Below the pieces are notes generated by a model. That model worked only from the letters and a program-made list of their open reading frames with translations. It was not told where the DNA came from and made no database searches. 64,000 bases of DNA, from assembly GCA_029834535.1 (NCBI GenBank), contig JAQMWT010000334.1, positions 248,001 to 312,000 on the forward strand, given 5' to 3'. Shown here piece after piece: positions 52,040-62,500 of the stretch. The stretch's first letter is position 1. Each line of letters opens with the position of its first letter. The position numbers were made by a program, and so were the translations under genes. Source of the DNA: Chrysophaeum taylorii. Taxonomy: Eukaryota; Sar; Pelagophyceae; Pelagomonadales; Pelagomonadaceae.

Positions 52040-52337
52040 CTGAAGGTTTCGAGTCGCTCAAGCAGAAGCGCGAGTACGAGCTCGTCCAAGCTGAAATCGA
52101 CCGCCATGAGAACCTTCCGCCGTCGCGGACGGAGTTTGAGGCGCAGTTCGATGAGATAACATCTACAAGCGTTACGATGAGATCGGCAATCGCTTCGATA
52201 AGATCGAGATCACCATGATTGCGCAGACGATCTTGCTCGAGGCTATCCCGTTCCTTCTCGAGCTCTTTGATGTCCTGGTGAGCAAGACCGAGGTCGAGAA
52301 GGCCAAGCTGCGTGAGAAGCCACCCCGGTGGCGCTAG
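52040..52337 (+). pseudogene. Coiled-coil gene fragment with one frameshift
   Basis: Charged helical sequence is readable in two frames. KREYELVQAEIDRHENLPPS leads to FEAQFDEI at about 52070-52160. A second block (YKRYDEIGNRFDKIEI, then AIPFLLELFDVL, ending KLREKPPRWR and a stop) runs at about 52165-52337. One frameshift near 52160 separates them. No family was recognised. Confidence 0.5.
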
Positions 52338-52839
52338 CCTCCGTGACACGGACCGCAAGTAGTCCGGGGGTATACCAAGAAAACCTAGGAATAAGCGCCT
52401 ACTTGTCCGTCGAGAGTCTGTCTCGAGTTTGCCTGATGGTAGTGGGGTAGAATCTGTCTAGACACTACCTGGAGTCTGTTTGGAGTGCGCGGGAATCTTC
52501 CGATGAATGACTAGAGTGAGGGGGGAAGGGCCCGTCTCAATCAAGTGCCCGGTGGATCACTAGACCAGGCCGAGGTCCGGCGTGGAATCCACAGGAAGAA
52601 GTCCTGTGAGTTTCCTGCCCCCCGCAGCGGTGCGGGGACGTCCGGGGACAAAGCGGAGTGCAGATGGAGAGGGAAGACGGTGGAGAGAAAAAGTCGTGGC
52701 GGGTGCGCGCTTGATGCACTGGACGCCGGGAACCATGTTCCCTTGCCGCCGGGCGCCGGAGACCGTCGCCCCCCATGTTTCTGGCATCTCGTTTCGCGTT
52801 CCACTCTTCTGCGTTGTTAATGAATATTTTTCTCCTCAT
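52338..52839. other. Intergenic sequence without recognised features
   Basis: Short GC-rich open frames are present on both strands, with no motif and no repeat beyond the start of the dispersed copy B. Confidence 0.5.
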
Positions 52840-53340
52840 GCCCGAGCCCCCTCGCTGCGCACTTCTCAAATTGCGGACGTACATTGTACGATTCTCCCTT
52901 GACGGCGACCCGTCGACGGCAGCTCGTGCTTCACTTCGCCGACTTGTTCTTCTCCAGAGCGCCGTTTGTGGGACACGGAGGCTTCGATATTTTTTTTAGC
53001 CTTGTCGCCTCTGGCGCCCTCCGCACAACAAAAGGACGAACAATCCCATCCCTCAAAAAAGTCACTCCCTTGGTAATAATATGGCTCCCTTATTATCAAC
53101 ATTATGGCGAGGAAAGCTGCGTAGTAGCTCCATTATATGGCCTCGACGCGGTCTTTGCACGATGTGTGAAATGAAATGGAATGAAATGAAATAAGAACCG
53201 TCGCCCTGTTGCGTTATATACGGTTGTATGGCGCCATCCGTGGCGAGCGTGCTAGTCCTGTTGGGAACGTGGGGTTGTCGTTTTCAAGCCACCACCGCGA
53301 GATGGAGCACGACTCGCCATCTCATGGTGGCGGCGGCGGC
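52840..53340 (+). repeat. Dispersed repeat, copy B
   Basis: The diverged partner of 49605-50090 in the same orientation. Its 3' end overlaps the 3' end of the prolyl-hydroxylase-like gene on the other strand. Confidence 0.55.
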
Positions 53341-54186
53341 GGGAGCCTGGGGGGAATCGATGCGCCCGCTAATCGAAGGCCGAGGGCGCAAACGACGACG
53401 TTGAGGCCAACAACAAAGTAGGGGAATACCCCGGGCGTCGGACGCGGTGAGAGTGCGCGCCGTGCTGCGTATGTGACGCAGCGCGAGGCGGAACCTAGAG
53501 ACAGGGTGCGACTCGAAGACGAGGTCTTCGCGGTCGAGACGCCACTCGCGGAGAGTCGTAGCCCACGCGCCCCGCGCGCTCCAGAAGCGGGGCCATCGCT
53601 TGACGTGGACCAACCCGATGAGGACGTAGCGGGTCTCTTCGTCGCCAATGGCCTTGGCGGCGTGAAGGACGAGCGAGGGATGGGTCCAGAGCTCGCCGAG
53701 GTCGACGTCGGTAAAGCGCGCGTCCGTACGACGAAAAGGTGGTGGCACCCTTGCTGGCGTGGTCGGCCGAGAGCGCGATGCCAAAAGAGAGCTCGCAGCA
53801 GTCGTCCTTGTGTCGGACGAGCCGTTTCTGGGCGCGCCAATCATACTTGACGACAAAGAGGTTGCGCGGCCGCGTCTCGCGATCCAGGACGCCGAAGTGG
53901 CGAAGTAAAATGGGGAAAACGCGGGAAACGACGACGTCGTAGAGTTCGTCGGGTACGGGGCCTCGAGAGCCTCGACGGCAATGTCGGTCGTTCGAAACCA
54001 AGCTCGGCGGTCTGCCTGCCAGCCGCCGAGGGATGCGGCGTGGCGCTCGGCGACAATCTGATCAACGAGGCTGCCGCAGTCGCGTTCATAACGCCGCGCT
54101 TGCGCACCACATCCGCGACCCAATTGTCCGCACGACCGCTCGCTCCTTCTCTCGCGGGCGCGTGCCCCGCATGCTCCGAACCACAT
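53284..54186 (-). pseudogene. Prolyl 4-hydroxylase-like 2-oxoglutarate dioxygenase with two frameshifts
   Basis: Frame 1 from ATG 54186 gives SLGGWQADRRAWFRTTDIAVEALEAP. The next frame gives VPDELYDVVVSRVFPILLRHFGV, FVVKYDWRAQKRLVRHKDD (the HxD iron motif) and LSFGIALSADHASKGATTF. Reading then returns to frame 1: RRTDARFTDVDLGELWTHPSLVLHAAKAIGDEETRYVLIGLVHV, with the second His and the 2-oxoglutarate-binding Arg. Shifts lie near 53,945 and at a T-run near 53,760, and they restore each other's frame. So this is a mildly degenerate gene or a site of two sequencing errors. Algal proteins of this type are uncharacterised dioxygenases. The C-terminal tail beyond the domain is unrecognised. Confidence 0.65.
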
Positions 54187-54299
54187 CTCGCGCTGCCAAA
54201 GCGATCTGGACGATCGAACCAGGCAGGACCACCGTCAACCACGCCGCGAACAAGTACATTTCGGTGTCCATCGTCAACGATTCTGGCACTGTTTATCCA

Positions 54300-55010
54300 C
54301 AACGACTTTACTTCCAAGACAATGATAATCCTAAAGTTATTATGTTATGATGTTGCCAGGTCTGGCGACGAGCAATGCGGCAAATCGCGCGTGCGCACTG
54401 TGCGTGAAAGCATCGTAGACGATTGTAGGCAACCTCGGTTAGGCACCATGATTCCGCACCGTGAAGGAGGATGGCGAGGATGAGACCGACGTAGATGATG
54501 TTCGATTGTCTCACAGCAGGGACGTAATATCTTGAGGCAACACGTGACGGAGCGCATCGAAAGCCACTGCTGCCTTGTTAGGACGAGAGTCAGTCCTCAG
54601 AGTCACTGCAGTTGCGAGAGATTACATTCCATTCCTCCAGCGCCTGGAGAGTATCGACGTGTACACCTTGCGCCGACAACTTCGCTGGGCAGGCAACGTT
54701 GCCCGTATGCCCAGGCATCGCCACCCTATCGGATGATGCTTGCCTCCTGGTGCGCCTCCAATTGTCTCCGCGGGTCCCCACAGTTCACGTACGGCTCAAA
54801 GGACTCCGCAAATTCAATATTCTGACAACGACCTGGTAATCCCTCGCTCAAAACCGTGGAAACTGACGACGACAAATCAACTCGTCCTCCTTTTCTATCA
54901 TCCTCCCGTTTCATCGCCCAGTGACTCTATTCCCACATGGCGCGTGGGATTGGCTTATTAAGCCCCATGTATTGGGCCGGGCTCTAGTTAGTTAGTTAGT
55001 TAGTTAGTTT
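54300..55010 (+). mobile_element. LINE 3' fragment with inverted 5' part and (TTAG)n tail
   Basis: The plus strand at about 54605-54810 encodes the C-terminus of a non-LTR reverse transcriptase protein: LESIDVYTLRRQLRWAGNVARMPRHR, then MLASWCASNCLRGSPQFTYG in another frame. It is followed by a 3' region and a (TTAG)n tail at 54985-55009. The minus strand at about 54330-54590 encodes the block that normally precedes it: ALRHVLPQDITSLL, VGLILAILLHGAESWCLTE, and CFHAQCARAICRIARRQTWQH. The two adjacent blocks in opposite orientation are the signature of twin priming. The reading frames are interrupted, so the copy is dead. Confidence 0.82.
54985..55009 (+). repeat. (TTAG)n tail of the LINE
   Basis: About six TTAG units follow GGGCTC, the same tail motif that ends the three SINE-like copies at 29.5, 34.4 and 41.7 kb. 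Confidence 0.85.
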
Positions 55011-55147
55011 TCAATCCGCGCAACCCACCGGGTATGTATGTTGTGGGGACGACGACGACGACCACAGGAAGGAAAGAAGGAAGGAAGGTCGAAGAGACAG
55101 GAGGAGACTTGGAACGACGAACGAGAGATATTGCGCGAGAGCGAAAG

Positions 55148-55603
55148 TTAGGCTTCTTTCTCGGCCTTGCGCGCCTTGTAGAGCATTTGCTGGATCTCGA
55201 GGAGGCGGCGCATCATGAAGTAGATGAAGAGGGAGAAGCCGCTCATGTATGCGTTGCGCTCCGAGCGGAAGAGGCCAAGTTGAAATTCGCAGGCAAAGTC
55301 ATTCACGGGGGGTGGGGGCGGCATGCCGGGCAAGCCGGGCATGCCGCGGCGCGGAGGGGGCGGGGGCGGGGGTGGGGGCTCCGGCCACGAGAGGCGGCGG
55401 AGCTCCGTGATGAATAGAAAGGCGTTGAAGACGCACAAGAGGGCGGCGGCGCTCCTGATCGCAGGGTGCTGATCCCAGATACGATTCAACCCGCCGACGA
55501 TCATGCCCCTGACGGAATTGGAGGGCATCGGGATGACGAGCAAGAGGCACACCAGCGACTGGACGACGAGGCTGGCGACGGGTAAGACATCTCCTGGTAG
55601 CAT
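55148..55603 (-). CDS. BAP29/BAP31-family endoplasmic reticulum membrane protein
   Basis: The 151-residue protein starts at ATG 55603. It has three membrane segments (about residues 7-26, 48-68 and 118-136). The last contains LFRSERNAYMSGFSLFIYFMMRRLLE, which parallels the family's LFRAQRNLYIAGFSLFL…RRL. A Pro/Gly-rich loop lies between segments 2 and 3 (PPPPPPPPRRGMPGLPG), an unusual insertion for the family. The long C-terminal coiled coil of mammalian BAP31 is missing, but a basic KARKAEKEA end remains, reminiscent of the ER-retrieval dilysine. The family helps export and quality control of membrane proteins in the ER. Confidence 0.78.
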   Translation of the reverse strand: MLPGDVLPVASLVVQSLVCLLLVIPMPSNSVRGMIVGGLNRIWDQHPAIRSAAALLCVFNAFLFITELRRLSWPEPPPPPPPPPRRGMPGLPGMPPPPPVNDFACEFQLGLFRSERNAYMSGFSLFIYFMMRRLLEIQQMLYKARKAEKEA

Positions 55604-55737
55604 CTTCTTTCTCCCTTGCCAACAACAACAACAACAACAAAAACAAAGAAAGACTCAGGAAAAGGAGTGTTGAGAGCCAAACGGATACCTAACGGACGTA
55701 TAAATATATTAACGGACGTCAAGCCTCATCATCATCA

Positions 55738-56643
55738 TCAGTCTGTGGTGTCGTAGAGGATGTCGTAGTGTCCGGGTCGGTAGAGAAGTTTGACGGTGGG
55801 GTGGGCGCCTTCCGGAAAGACGATAGAGGAGGGGTGGCCGGAGGCGTCGAGGTACTCGATGGTGACGGGGACTTGGAGCATCTCGGTGAGGGCGATGATT
55901 TGGACTTGCTCGCACTCGTGGTTGACGGGCTCGACCTCGGTGCGGCAGAATTTGTCGACGTCGGCTAGGCCGTCCTCGCCCATGATGAAGGGTGCGAAGC
56001 GGTCGGCGTTGAGTTTGATTTGGGTGGCCGAGAGGGCACGGCAGAACCAGACGACGTGGTTCGAAACGCCCTGTTCGTCGTTCAATTTGAGGTGGAGGGC
56101 GTCGGGGGTGAGCGAGGGGACCTGGTCCAAAAGTTCGGCGAACATTTCCCAGAACATGTCCATCGCGGACTCGTCGTAGCCGACGTCGAGGAGTTTTTTT
56201 TTGGATCCCTTGACGACCTCGCGGATACGGACGAGTTCGGGGATGGTCGTTGGCTGTTGCTGCTGGGCGAGGACGAGGGCCTCGAGGTAGCGATAAAGAA
56301 AACCTCTATAAAAACAATTACCGTCCTTCCTGACGCGTCTCATCGCCGAGTATTTCGCGTTGAGGATATCGATCCCCAGGGCGAAGCCCTTCATCGGGTT
56401 CTCCGCGTATTCGGCGGCGAGGGCCTCGCTAATTCCTACTTTGGCTCCGACCATTGGCTGCTCCTGCGCGATCGTCGCTACGATGTCGTTGAGCTGGTCG
56501 ATTGTCAGCCGGTCCTGTTCCTGCGCCGACATGGTCCCTACGTCGCGCAAGCTCGCCTCGAGCGCGCGCTGCAGATCGCCGTCGGCGGCCTCGGTGGTGG
56601 TGGTGGTGGTCGTCGTCGCAGAATCGTCGCCGGCCGGGTTCAT
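55738..56643 (-). CDS. Otubain-type deubiquitinase
   Basis: The 301-residue protein starts at ATG 56643 and has full otubain length. The OTU catalytic triad is visible: Asp and Cys in RKDGNCFYRGF (D107, C110) and His in YRPGHYDILY (H292), followed by the acidic partner. MGEDGLADVDKFCRTEVEP and the ECEQVQIIALTEMLQVPVTIEYL stretch are typical of OTUB1/OTUB2. The N-terminus holds a poly-Thr run and DLQRALEASLRD (23-34), which fits a ubiquitin-interacting motif. Otubains cleave Lys48-linked ubiquitin and inhibit some E2 enzymes. Divergent promoter with the Sec14 gene. Confidence 0.94.
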   Translation of the reverse strand: MNPAGDDSATTTTTTTTEAADGDLQRALEASLRDVGTMSAQEQDRLTIDQLNDIVATIAQEQPMVGAKVGISEALAAEYAENPMKGFALGIDILNAKYSAMRRVRKDGNCFYRGFLYRYLEALVLAQQQQPTTIPELVRIREVVKGSKKKLLDVGYDESAMDMFWEMFAELLDQVPSLTPDALHLKLNDEQGVSNHVVWFCRALSATQIKLNADRFAPFIMGEDGLADVDKFCRTEVEPVNHECEQVQIIALTEMLQVPVTIEYLDASGHPSSIVFPEGAHPTVKLLYRPGHYDILYDTTD

Positions 56644-56783
56644 CTCGTCGGTCGTTTAACGGCTCCTTATTCCCTTTCTAACGGTCACATTTCGAGTGCG
56701 TATCTAGCGCGTCACCGCCCCAGACAGACAGACACAAAAGCAGCTTGATAACAAAAAGCTTTCAACAAAAACAATATAACAAA
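56644..56783. promoter_or_regulatory. Bidirectional promoter between otubain and Sec14-like gene
   Basis: 140 bp separate the divergent ATGs. A CAGACAGACAGACA tract (about 56721-56734) and an A-rich leader precede the Sec14 start. Confidence 0.45.
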
Positions 56784-58052
56784 ATGCTCACCAAGGCGCC
56801 GCCGGCGGCGGAGGCTCTGGAAGAGGACGATAACGACGACGAGGCCGCCCTGTGGGCGCTCGCACACTCCCAAAGCGAAAACATCGTGGGTCCTCTTGCG
56901 GAGTTGTACGGGTTCGCCGCGGACGACGAGGCCGCCGCGCTGTCTCAGCTGCTGCGGCGATTTGCGCGTGCTCGAAGGGGATCGCCGAAGAAAGCGCTGA
57001 AATTTTTGCTCTCCGACGTCGAATGGCGGAAGAAAATGGATGTCCCGGGGCTCCGGCGGCTCGCGCCGCACGACGTCCTCGAGAGCGAACCGAGCCTCGT
57101 GCGCTCGTACTACGAACGTCTTCTCGTCGGCGTCGACCGCCGAGGTCGCCCCGTCTACTACCAGACCTATCGGCGGTTTCTGGTCAAGGAGCTCCTCAAG
57201 CTCGCCCCGCACCGCGCCCTCGAAAGGTATCACATCTGGGAGCAGGAAAGAGCGTGCGCGGTCGCCGACCGACTGCGTCGTCGCGGCGTCGGCTCGGGCG
57301 CCCTCAGCGTCGTCCTCGACCTCGAGGGCATGACCCTCCAGCAGCACGTCGACGCCGACTTCCTCAGACTCATCAAATCCCTCGCGGTCATCGACCAGAA
57401 CCACTACCCCGAGCGCATGGGGTGTACGGTGGTCGTGAACGCGCCGCGCGCTTTCTGGTTCGTCTGGTCGGTCGTCAAGCCTTGGCTCGACCCGGTCACG
57501 GCCGACAAAATCCGCATCTACGAAGAAAAGTCCTGGCGACCTTCGCTCGGCGACCTCCTCGGCGAGCACATCGTCGACGCGATCGACCGCGGTACGAACT
57601 TCGACGACGTCGTCTCCGACCTTCCGATGGAACTCGACTTGCTCGAGGACGCGCTTTTTCGGAGTCACGAGGGACGACAGCACCACCATCCCAAGCGCAA
57701 CTACGACACCGAGGCCCAGAGACTCTATCTCCGTCTCACGCTCCGCGACCAGGAACCTTGCGAGGAGGAGCTCACGCCGATCGACGTCTCTCGCCTCCCC
57801 GTCCCCGCCGTTTCCCCGCGCCAGCCGCGCCCGCCCTCGGGGGGCACCAAGTCCGTCCAGGTCGCCCGCCGCCTCGAGCTCTTTATGCCACCCCACGTGG
57901 TCCTGGTCGCCTTCGCCTTTCTCTCCACTGTCGAGGTCTTTCTCACCGCCGCGGTCACCATGGGCCGCCTCCTCGCGACCACCCTCGGCGGCGGCCACCA
58001 CCACCACCACCGTAACACGCCCGGTGGCCAATTCCCCACGACCGCGGCCTGA
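56784..58052 (+). CDS. Sec14-like CRAL-TRIO lipid-transfer protein with C-terminal hydrophobic segment
   Basis: The start is ATG 56784 (MLTKAPPAAEAL); the longer frame begins at a non-ATG codon. The 422-residue protein has a CRAL-TRIO N-terminal helical part (ALSQLLRRFARARRGSPKKALKFL, about 55-80). The lipid-binding domain covers about residues 110-290, with GRPVYYQTYRRF, LSVVLDLEGMTLQQ, YPERMGCTVVVNAPRAFWFVWSVVKPWLDPVTADKI. The EHIVDAIDRG-like stretch after it is less conserved. At about 372-395 a hydrophobic segment (VVLVAFAFLSTVEVFLTAAVTMG) may anchor it to membrane, then a His-rich end follows. Sec14 proteins exchange phosphatidylinositol and other lipids between membranes. Confidence 0.88.
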   Translation: MLTKAPPAAEALEEDDNDDEAALWALAHSQSENIVGPLAELYGFAADDEAAALSQLLRRFARARRGSPKKALKFLLSDVEWRKKMDVPGLRRLAPHDVLESEPSLVRSYYERLLVGVDRRGRPVYYQTYRRFLVKELLKLAPHRALERYHIWEQERACAVADRLRRRGVGSGALSVVLDLEGMTLQQHVDADFLRLIKSLAVIDQNHYPERMGCTVVVNAPRAFWFVWSVVKPWLDPVTADKIRIYEEKSWRPSLGDLLGEHIVDAIDRGTNFDDVVSDLPMELDLLEDALFRSHEGRQHHHPKRNYDTEAQRLYLRLTLRDQEPCEEELTPIDVSRLPVPAVSPRQPRPPSGGTKSVQVARRLELFMPPHVVLVAFAFLSTVEVFLTAAVTMGRLLATTLGGGHHHHHRNTPGGQFPTTAA

Positions 58053-58077
58053 AAATTTCGTGATGAATCATGCCCTT

Positions 58078-58153
<76 letters not shown>

Positions 58154-58354
58154 TTCCGATTGATGGATGGAAACCAAACCAAACCAAACCAAACTCCCCC
58201 CCCCAGTTCTCAGGGTCGTCGTTCTTTTGTTTGTTAGTTTTTGTTTGTTGTGGAGATGAAGAAATTCATTCGTAACCACCCTTTTTTTGGGTTGGGATCC
58301 ACACATCTAACTAACGATAACCCCGTACTCATCATTATATTTCGCACTTCCGTG
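58053..58354. other. Gap dominated by a (CCG)n repeat
   Basis: It contains the trinucleotide array, an AAACC repeat (about 58170-58193) and AT-rich DNA before the methyltransferase start. No gene was found. Confidence 0.7.
58078..58153. repeat. (CCG)n trinucleotide microsatellite
   Basis: About 25 uninterrupted CCG units lie 26 bp after the Sec14 stop codon. Long open frames here are repeat translations. Confidence 0.95.
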
Positions 58355-59185
58355 ATGGCCACGGCATCAACCACCTGGAGGAGCGTCGCGGCATCGTACG
58401 ACAAGTACATTCGCGCGGGCGGGGAGGGCCCGGGAAATTACGAGAAGCGCGTCGCGAGCTGGGGCTACGACCCCCCCTTCCTCGCGCGGTGCGGTATCGA
58501 GGAAGCTGCGGACTTCCTGAGCGAAGCCTGCGGCGGCGGATGTCCGTTGCGGCTCGACGAACCGCGCCCCGGCGAGACGGTCCTGGACCTCGGATGCGGC
58601 AGCGGCCACGACCTCGTCATCGCGAGCCGCCTCGTCGGCCCCAAAGGCCGCGTTTACGGCGTCGACCTCTCTCCCGAGATGGTAGACGCGGCTCGACGTA
58701 AGCTCGACGCCTACTCCGCGCAAGGGGAACTCCTCCAGGGCGCGATCGACGACGACACCCTCGACCTACCTCCCGCCGACGTCTGCGTCTCGAACGGCGT
58801 TTTTAACCTCTGTTTCGACAAGTCCAAGGCCTTCGCGACCGCCTTTCGCGCCCTCAAGCCCGGAGGTCGCTTCCTGCTTGCCGACGTCTGCGAGGTTCCG
58901 CGCCAGGCTAATGTCGGTCCCGTCTGACGCGGTGGAAATTCGTGGTCCGAATGAGTGGCGGGCTGCGTTTCGCCGGATGAATACGCGAGGCTGATGTCGC
59001 GCGCTGGCTTCGTCGACGTCAGAGTCGTTGCCATCACCGACTTTTGGACCTCGGACCACACGCGCTGTTTCGAGTTCACGGCCCGCAAGCCCCCTATCGC
59101 GAGACGCCGCCGCTGGGTCCTCGAACTCGTCGCGACGATCTTCCTCCTCGCGACGACGGTTACGCGCTTCCGCTTCCGCTTCTGA
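58355..59185 (+). CDS. Class I SAM-dependent methyltransferase, arsenite-methyltransferase-like, probably two exons
   Basis: The start at ATG 58355 (MATASTTWRSVAASYDKYI) is preferred over an upstream in-frame ATG at 58256. The SAM motif VLDLGCGSGHDL (76-87), YGVDLSPEMVDAAR (101-114), VCVSNGVFNLCFDKSKAF and LKPGGRFLLADV follow the arsenite/ubiquinone-type order. The frame stops at 58925, but the family's next block (AGCVSPDEYARLMSRAGFVDVRVV) lies in another frame. A 39-nt GT-AG intron (58917-58955) would join them into 263 residues; the donor is weak (GTCCCG), so a frameshift is the alternative. The C-terminus has a membrane-like segment (VLELVATIFLLATTVTRF). The arsenic-specific Cys set is not evident, so the substrate is unknown. 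Confidence 0.7.
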
Positions 59186-59571
59186 CGGATGGATGGATGA
59201 ATACATGACGGTGCCGCGCCATCCTTTGAGTGCTGGCGTACCACCCGACGACGCTTCTCCCTCCTCCAGGTCTTCTGTGCATAATTTTGTCTGTACGTAT
59301 TCCCCATCATCATGTACGGCGCGGCGTCGCTACTTTCCCACTACTACTACTACTGCTCAGGATGTCCTCGAGGACTTGGTTTATAACGTGGCGGCGGATG
59401 TGATTGGTCCTTCGAATGGCGATCATCCGCGCAGCTTTGGATCGCAGGAGAATCTCCTGCTGCTCGTCGGTGCGCTTTACTTTATCGCACATTTTTTTTT
59501 TGTATCTCTGACTCAGAGCAGCTTCGGAATTGGTGTATCAAAATATAGGGACGCCAGGACTTTTCTGAAAG
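59186..59571. other. Region upstream of the leucine-rich-repeat gene
   Basis: An open stretch around 59350-59570 (DVLEDLVYNVAADVIGPSNG, then LLLLVGALYFIAHFF) has plausible coding composition but is not linked in frame to the downstream ATG. It may be a missed 5' exon or chance. Confidence 0.35.
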
Positions 59572-62500
59572 ATGTCAACCGCGTCGACCAAGGTGATGGT
59601 CCGAGACAAGGTGAGCGCTCGTCTCGGCGGGAACCTCCTGACAAACGAGGGCAACCAAGCCCACGTTTTGAGTCTGAGGCTGGGCGCGCGGGTCCCACCG
59701 CTGAGAGACGACGATCTGGTGGAAATGGCCAAGTCGTTCGTCGTTGAGGTCCGACGCCGCCACTGCGAGGTCCAAGCCTTGCGGAACACGTCGAACGTCA
59801 CGCTCGAGGTGAGTTCTCGTCGTTAACAATAACAAACTAATTTTCGAGTACAATAAAGCGCAGCTGTCGGTTTTTCTCGACGAGAACGAGGTCGGAGACC
59901 GAGGGGCGGCCGCTTTTGCGGCGGCACTGTGCCGCGTCTCCGACATCGCAAGGCTTCGAGTCGTCAACTTGTTTCGCAACCGTCTCGGGGACGCCGGAGC
60001 GAGCGCCGTCGCCGACCTCCTGCGAGATGCGAACAACGATATTCTCGAAGTGCGGCTCGGGGCGAACCCGATCGGTCGCGACGCTCGCGCCAAGCTCGAG
60101 GCGGTCGCGAGGGACCGCGGGACCTTCGTGCAGCTCCCCAGGACCACCGCCGCCTCGCGCTTTTTTTCTAGGGCTGCTGTCTTGTCGCAACGTGGCGTTT
60201 ACCAGAGCGTTCTATCCGCGCGATTCGTCGCGCTCGACCCGCCCATGAACGATGCCGACGCGATCGACTTGGCGCGGCGCATTAAAGCCGAGCTTCGAGA
60301 GCGTTCCAAGTCGATGCCGACGACGGGATCTCTTATCGAACTCAAAATTTGGCTTCAGCAAAACCGCATCAGCGATGAGGGGATGGCCGCGCTCTCGGCG
60401 GCGCTCGCGTCGGCGAGAGACGTGGCTTGGGTCTCTGATCTTCGAGTCTACGCTAATCGTATCGGTGATGTGGGGGCACGCGCGATTGCGGGCCTCATGC
60501 GCGGAATGGTCAAACCGCCCTCGGAAATCCACCTCTCTGACAACTTTGTCGGCAGCGACGGCGCCAAGGCGCTCCTCGACGCCGCCGCCGCGTCGACAAA
60601 GTTCGCGAGCGACGCGACGCCGCTCTGGCTCCAGCTCGGCAACAACGACCAGATCAGTGCCGAGGAAATGGTCGCGTATGCGCGCGACCGCCTGAAAATG
60701 CACGTTTGCTTGGCCGAAGATAATGGCAAGGCGTGCACGAAAACGAAATGCGCGGCGGCCGCGCGCAACGAGAAACCGGCCGTGCATCTGCTGTGCGGTC
60801 AAAGAGGAGGACGACGACGACGACGACTGGCCCCCCAGAATTTTATTGAAGACAAAAACGGGGCGCGAAGCAGTCTTCTTCTCCAACAGTCCCCAGGTGC
60901 GTCGAGCGGGGGGGTCAAATGCTGCTGCTCTGTGCGTCAGCAGGGCGTTGGTCTAAGCGACGACGACGCCGTGCAAGTCGCCGTCGCGATTACCGACGAG
61001 GTGCGCGCGAAGACGAAATCGGGACAACTACTACTACAGCCGTTGGACCTGGAAATTATCTTGGACGACAACCGTATCGGAGATCGAGGCCTAGTCGCCA
61101 TCGCAGGAGCGCTACTGCACGTGGGCGACCTCGCGCGCGTCACTTCGCTGAGTCTGGCTCGCAACGCCGTCGTCGACGCGACGCCTCTCGCCGATCTCAT
61201 ATCAAAAACTCCCTGGCCCGTAGCGAGCGTTTCGATTGCGCACAACCATGTCCGCTCCTGCGTAAAGTTGATCGAAGCCGCCAAAGGCCGCTATCCAACT
61301 CCGGACGGCGGTCCGTTCGTTCTCGACGCGAGCAACAACTTGATCCCTCCGGATTCCATCGAAAAAACGATTAGCCTCGCCAAAGTGCTCGGCGTCTCGC
61401 TCGACGACCAAGGGAAAGGAAACACGTGCTGCGCGATTCGTTTACCGCAATTCACCAAGCAACGATCGGTGTGTGTTGTAACACACGCAACAATATCACG
61501 TCGCTGCAGGGGCCGCCGACGCGAGATGAAGAACCTGTGCGAGCTCGTCCTCATCCTCCGAGTATCGACGAGGCGAACGAGAGCGCCTCCTCGCGCGCCG
61601 CCGTGCGACCGAAGCAGCCCGAGCGGCCAACGGTACAGGAGGCTCCACCGCAAGTCGACTCGGCAGAAGACGCGAGAAGTATAATTGAAGTTGCAACCAA
61701 GACGTCACGGCACCAGCTCGTTGCGCCCGCAGATCCAGCCGCGAATGCCTCCTCCTCCGAGACGTCGTCGCCGCAGCCGGCATCCAAAAAAAAGCTGTCC
61801 CCGACACGAGACGCGCCGCTCCGGCAGCAGCTCGGTGCACCCACTAAAAAAGCTGATCCAGCGGCGGCGAATGCCTCCTCCTCCTCCGAGTCTTTCCCGC
61901 AGCCGGCACCCAAAAAAGAGCTGTCCCGGACGCGAGACGCGAAGAAGAAGCCGATTAAGATGAGTGCGACGACCCAGCTCAAAGAAAGCAAACGAGCTTC
62001 TGTCGCCGGCGCAGCAAAGCTCTTCGAAGAAGCAATGCTCGAGTTGGGCTTCTCCGAAAAGCATGCGCAGTGGATAGCCGGAGCGTTTTTGAGATGCAAG
62101 AAGTCGGTCGCTAGCGACGCGGCCGAGTGGGTTATCTTTGGTCGCGACGACAGCTTCAACTATTCAATCCCGCGGGCCTTGAGTCCACAGCAACAGCGCA
62201 AATTACAAGATCGAATGCTGCTGCAGGGGTGCGTCGCGATTTTGACCGCGACGAGATCGGGGAAGAAGGGGAACACTAAGGTGTCAGTAATCGCTTGCAC
62301 CGAGAGACTATCGAGCCAATCGTTGTTCGAGGATGTCGAAATAATCTTAAGTGGCTGCCTCGGCGGCAACGACGTCGTCGCCCCGTCGATGAAAACAAAT
62401 GTGACCGAAAACGGCGACGATCATCAGTCCGCGTCGAATGATGATGTCGCCGACGTCAACGCCTCAGAGAAGCGTGACGCGAACGTACCAAACAGCGACG

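Noticed and set aside
54985-55009. (TTAG)n arrays as interstitial telomere repeats
   Set aside because: Each array is short and ends a dispersed element or LINE fragment, so it is a retrotransposition tail.
58078-58153. Poly-Pro/poly-Ala protein frames across the (CCG)n run
   Set aside because: Open in every frame only because of the trinucleotide repeat.
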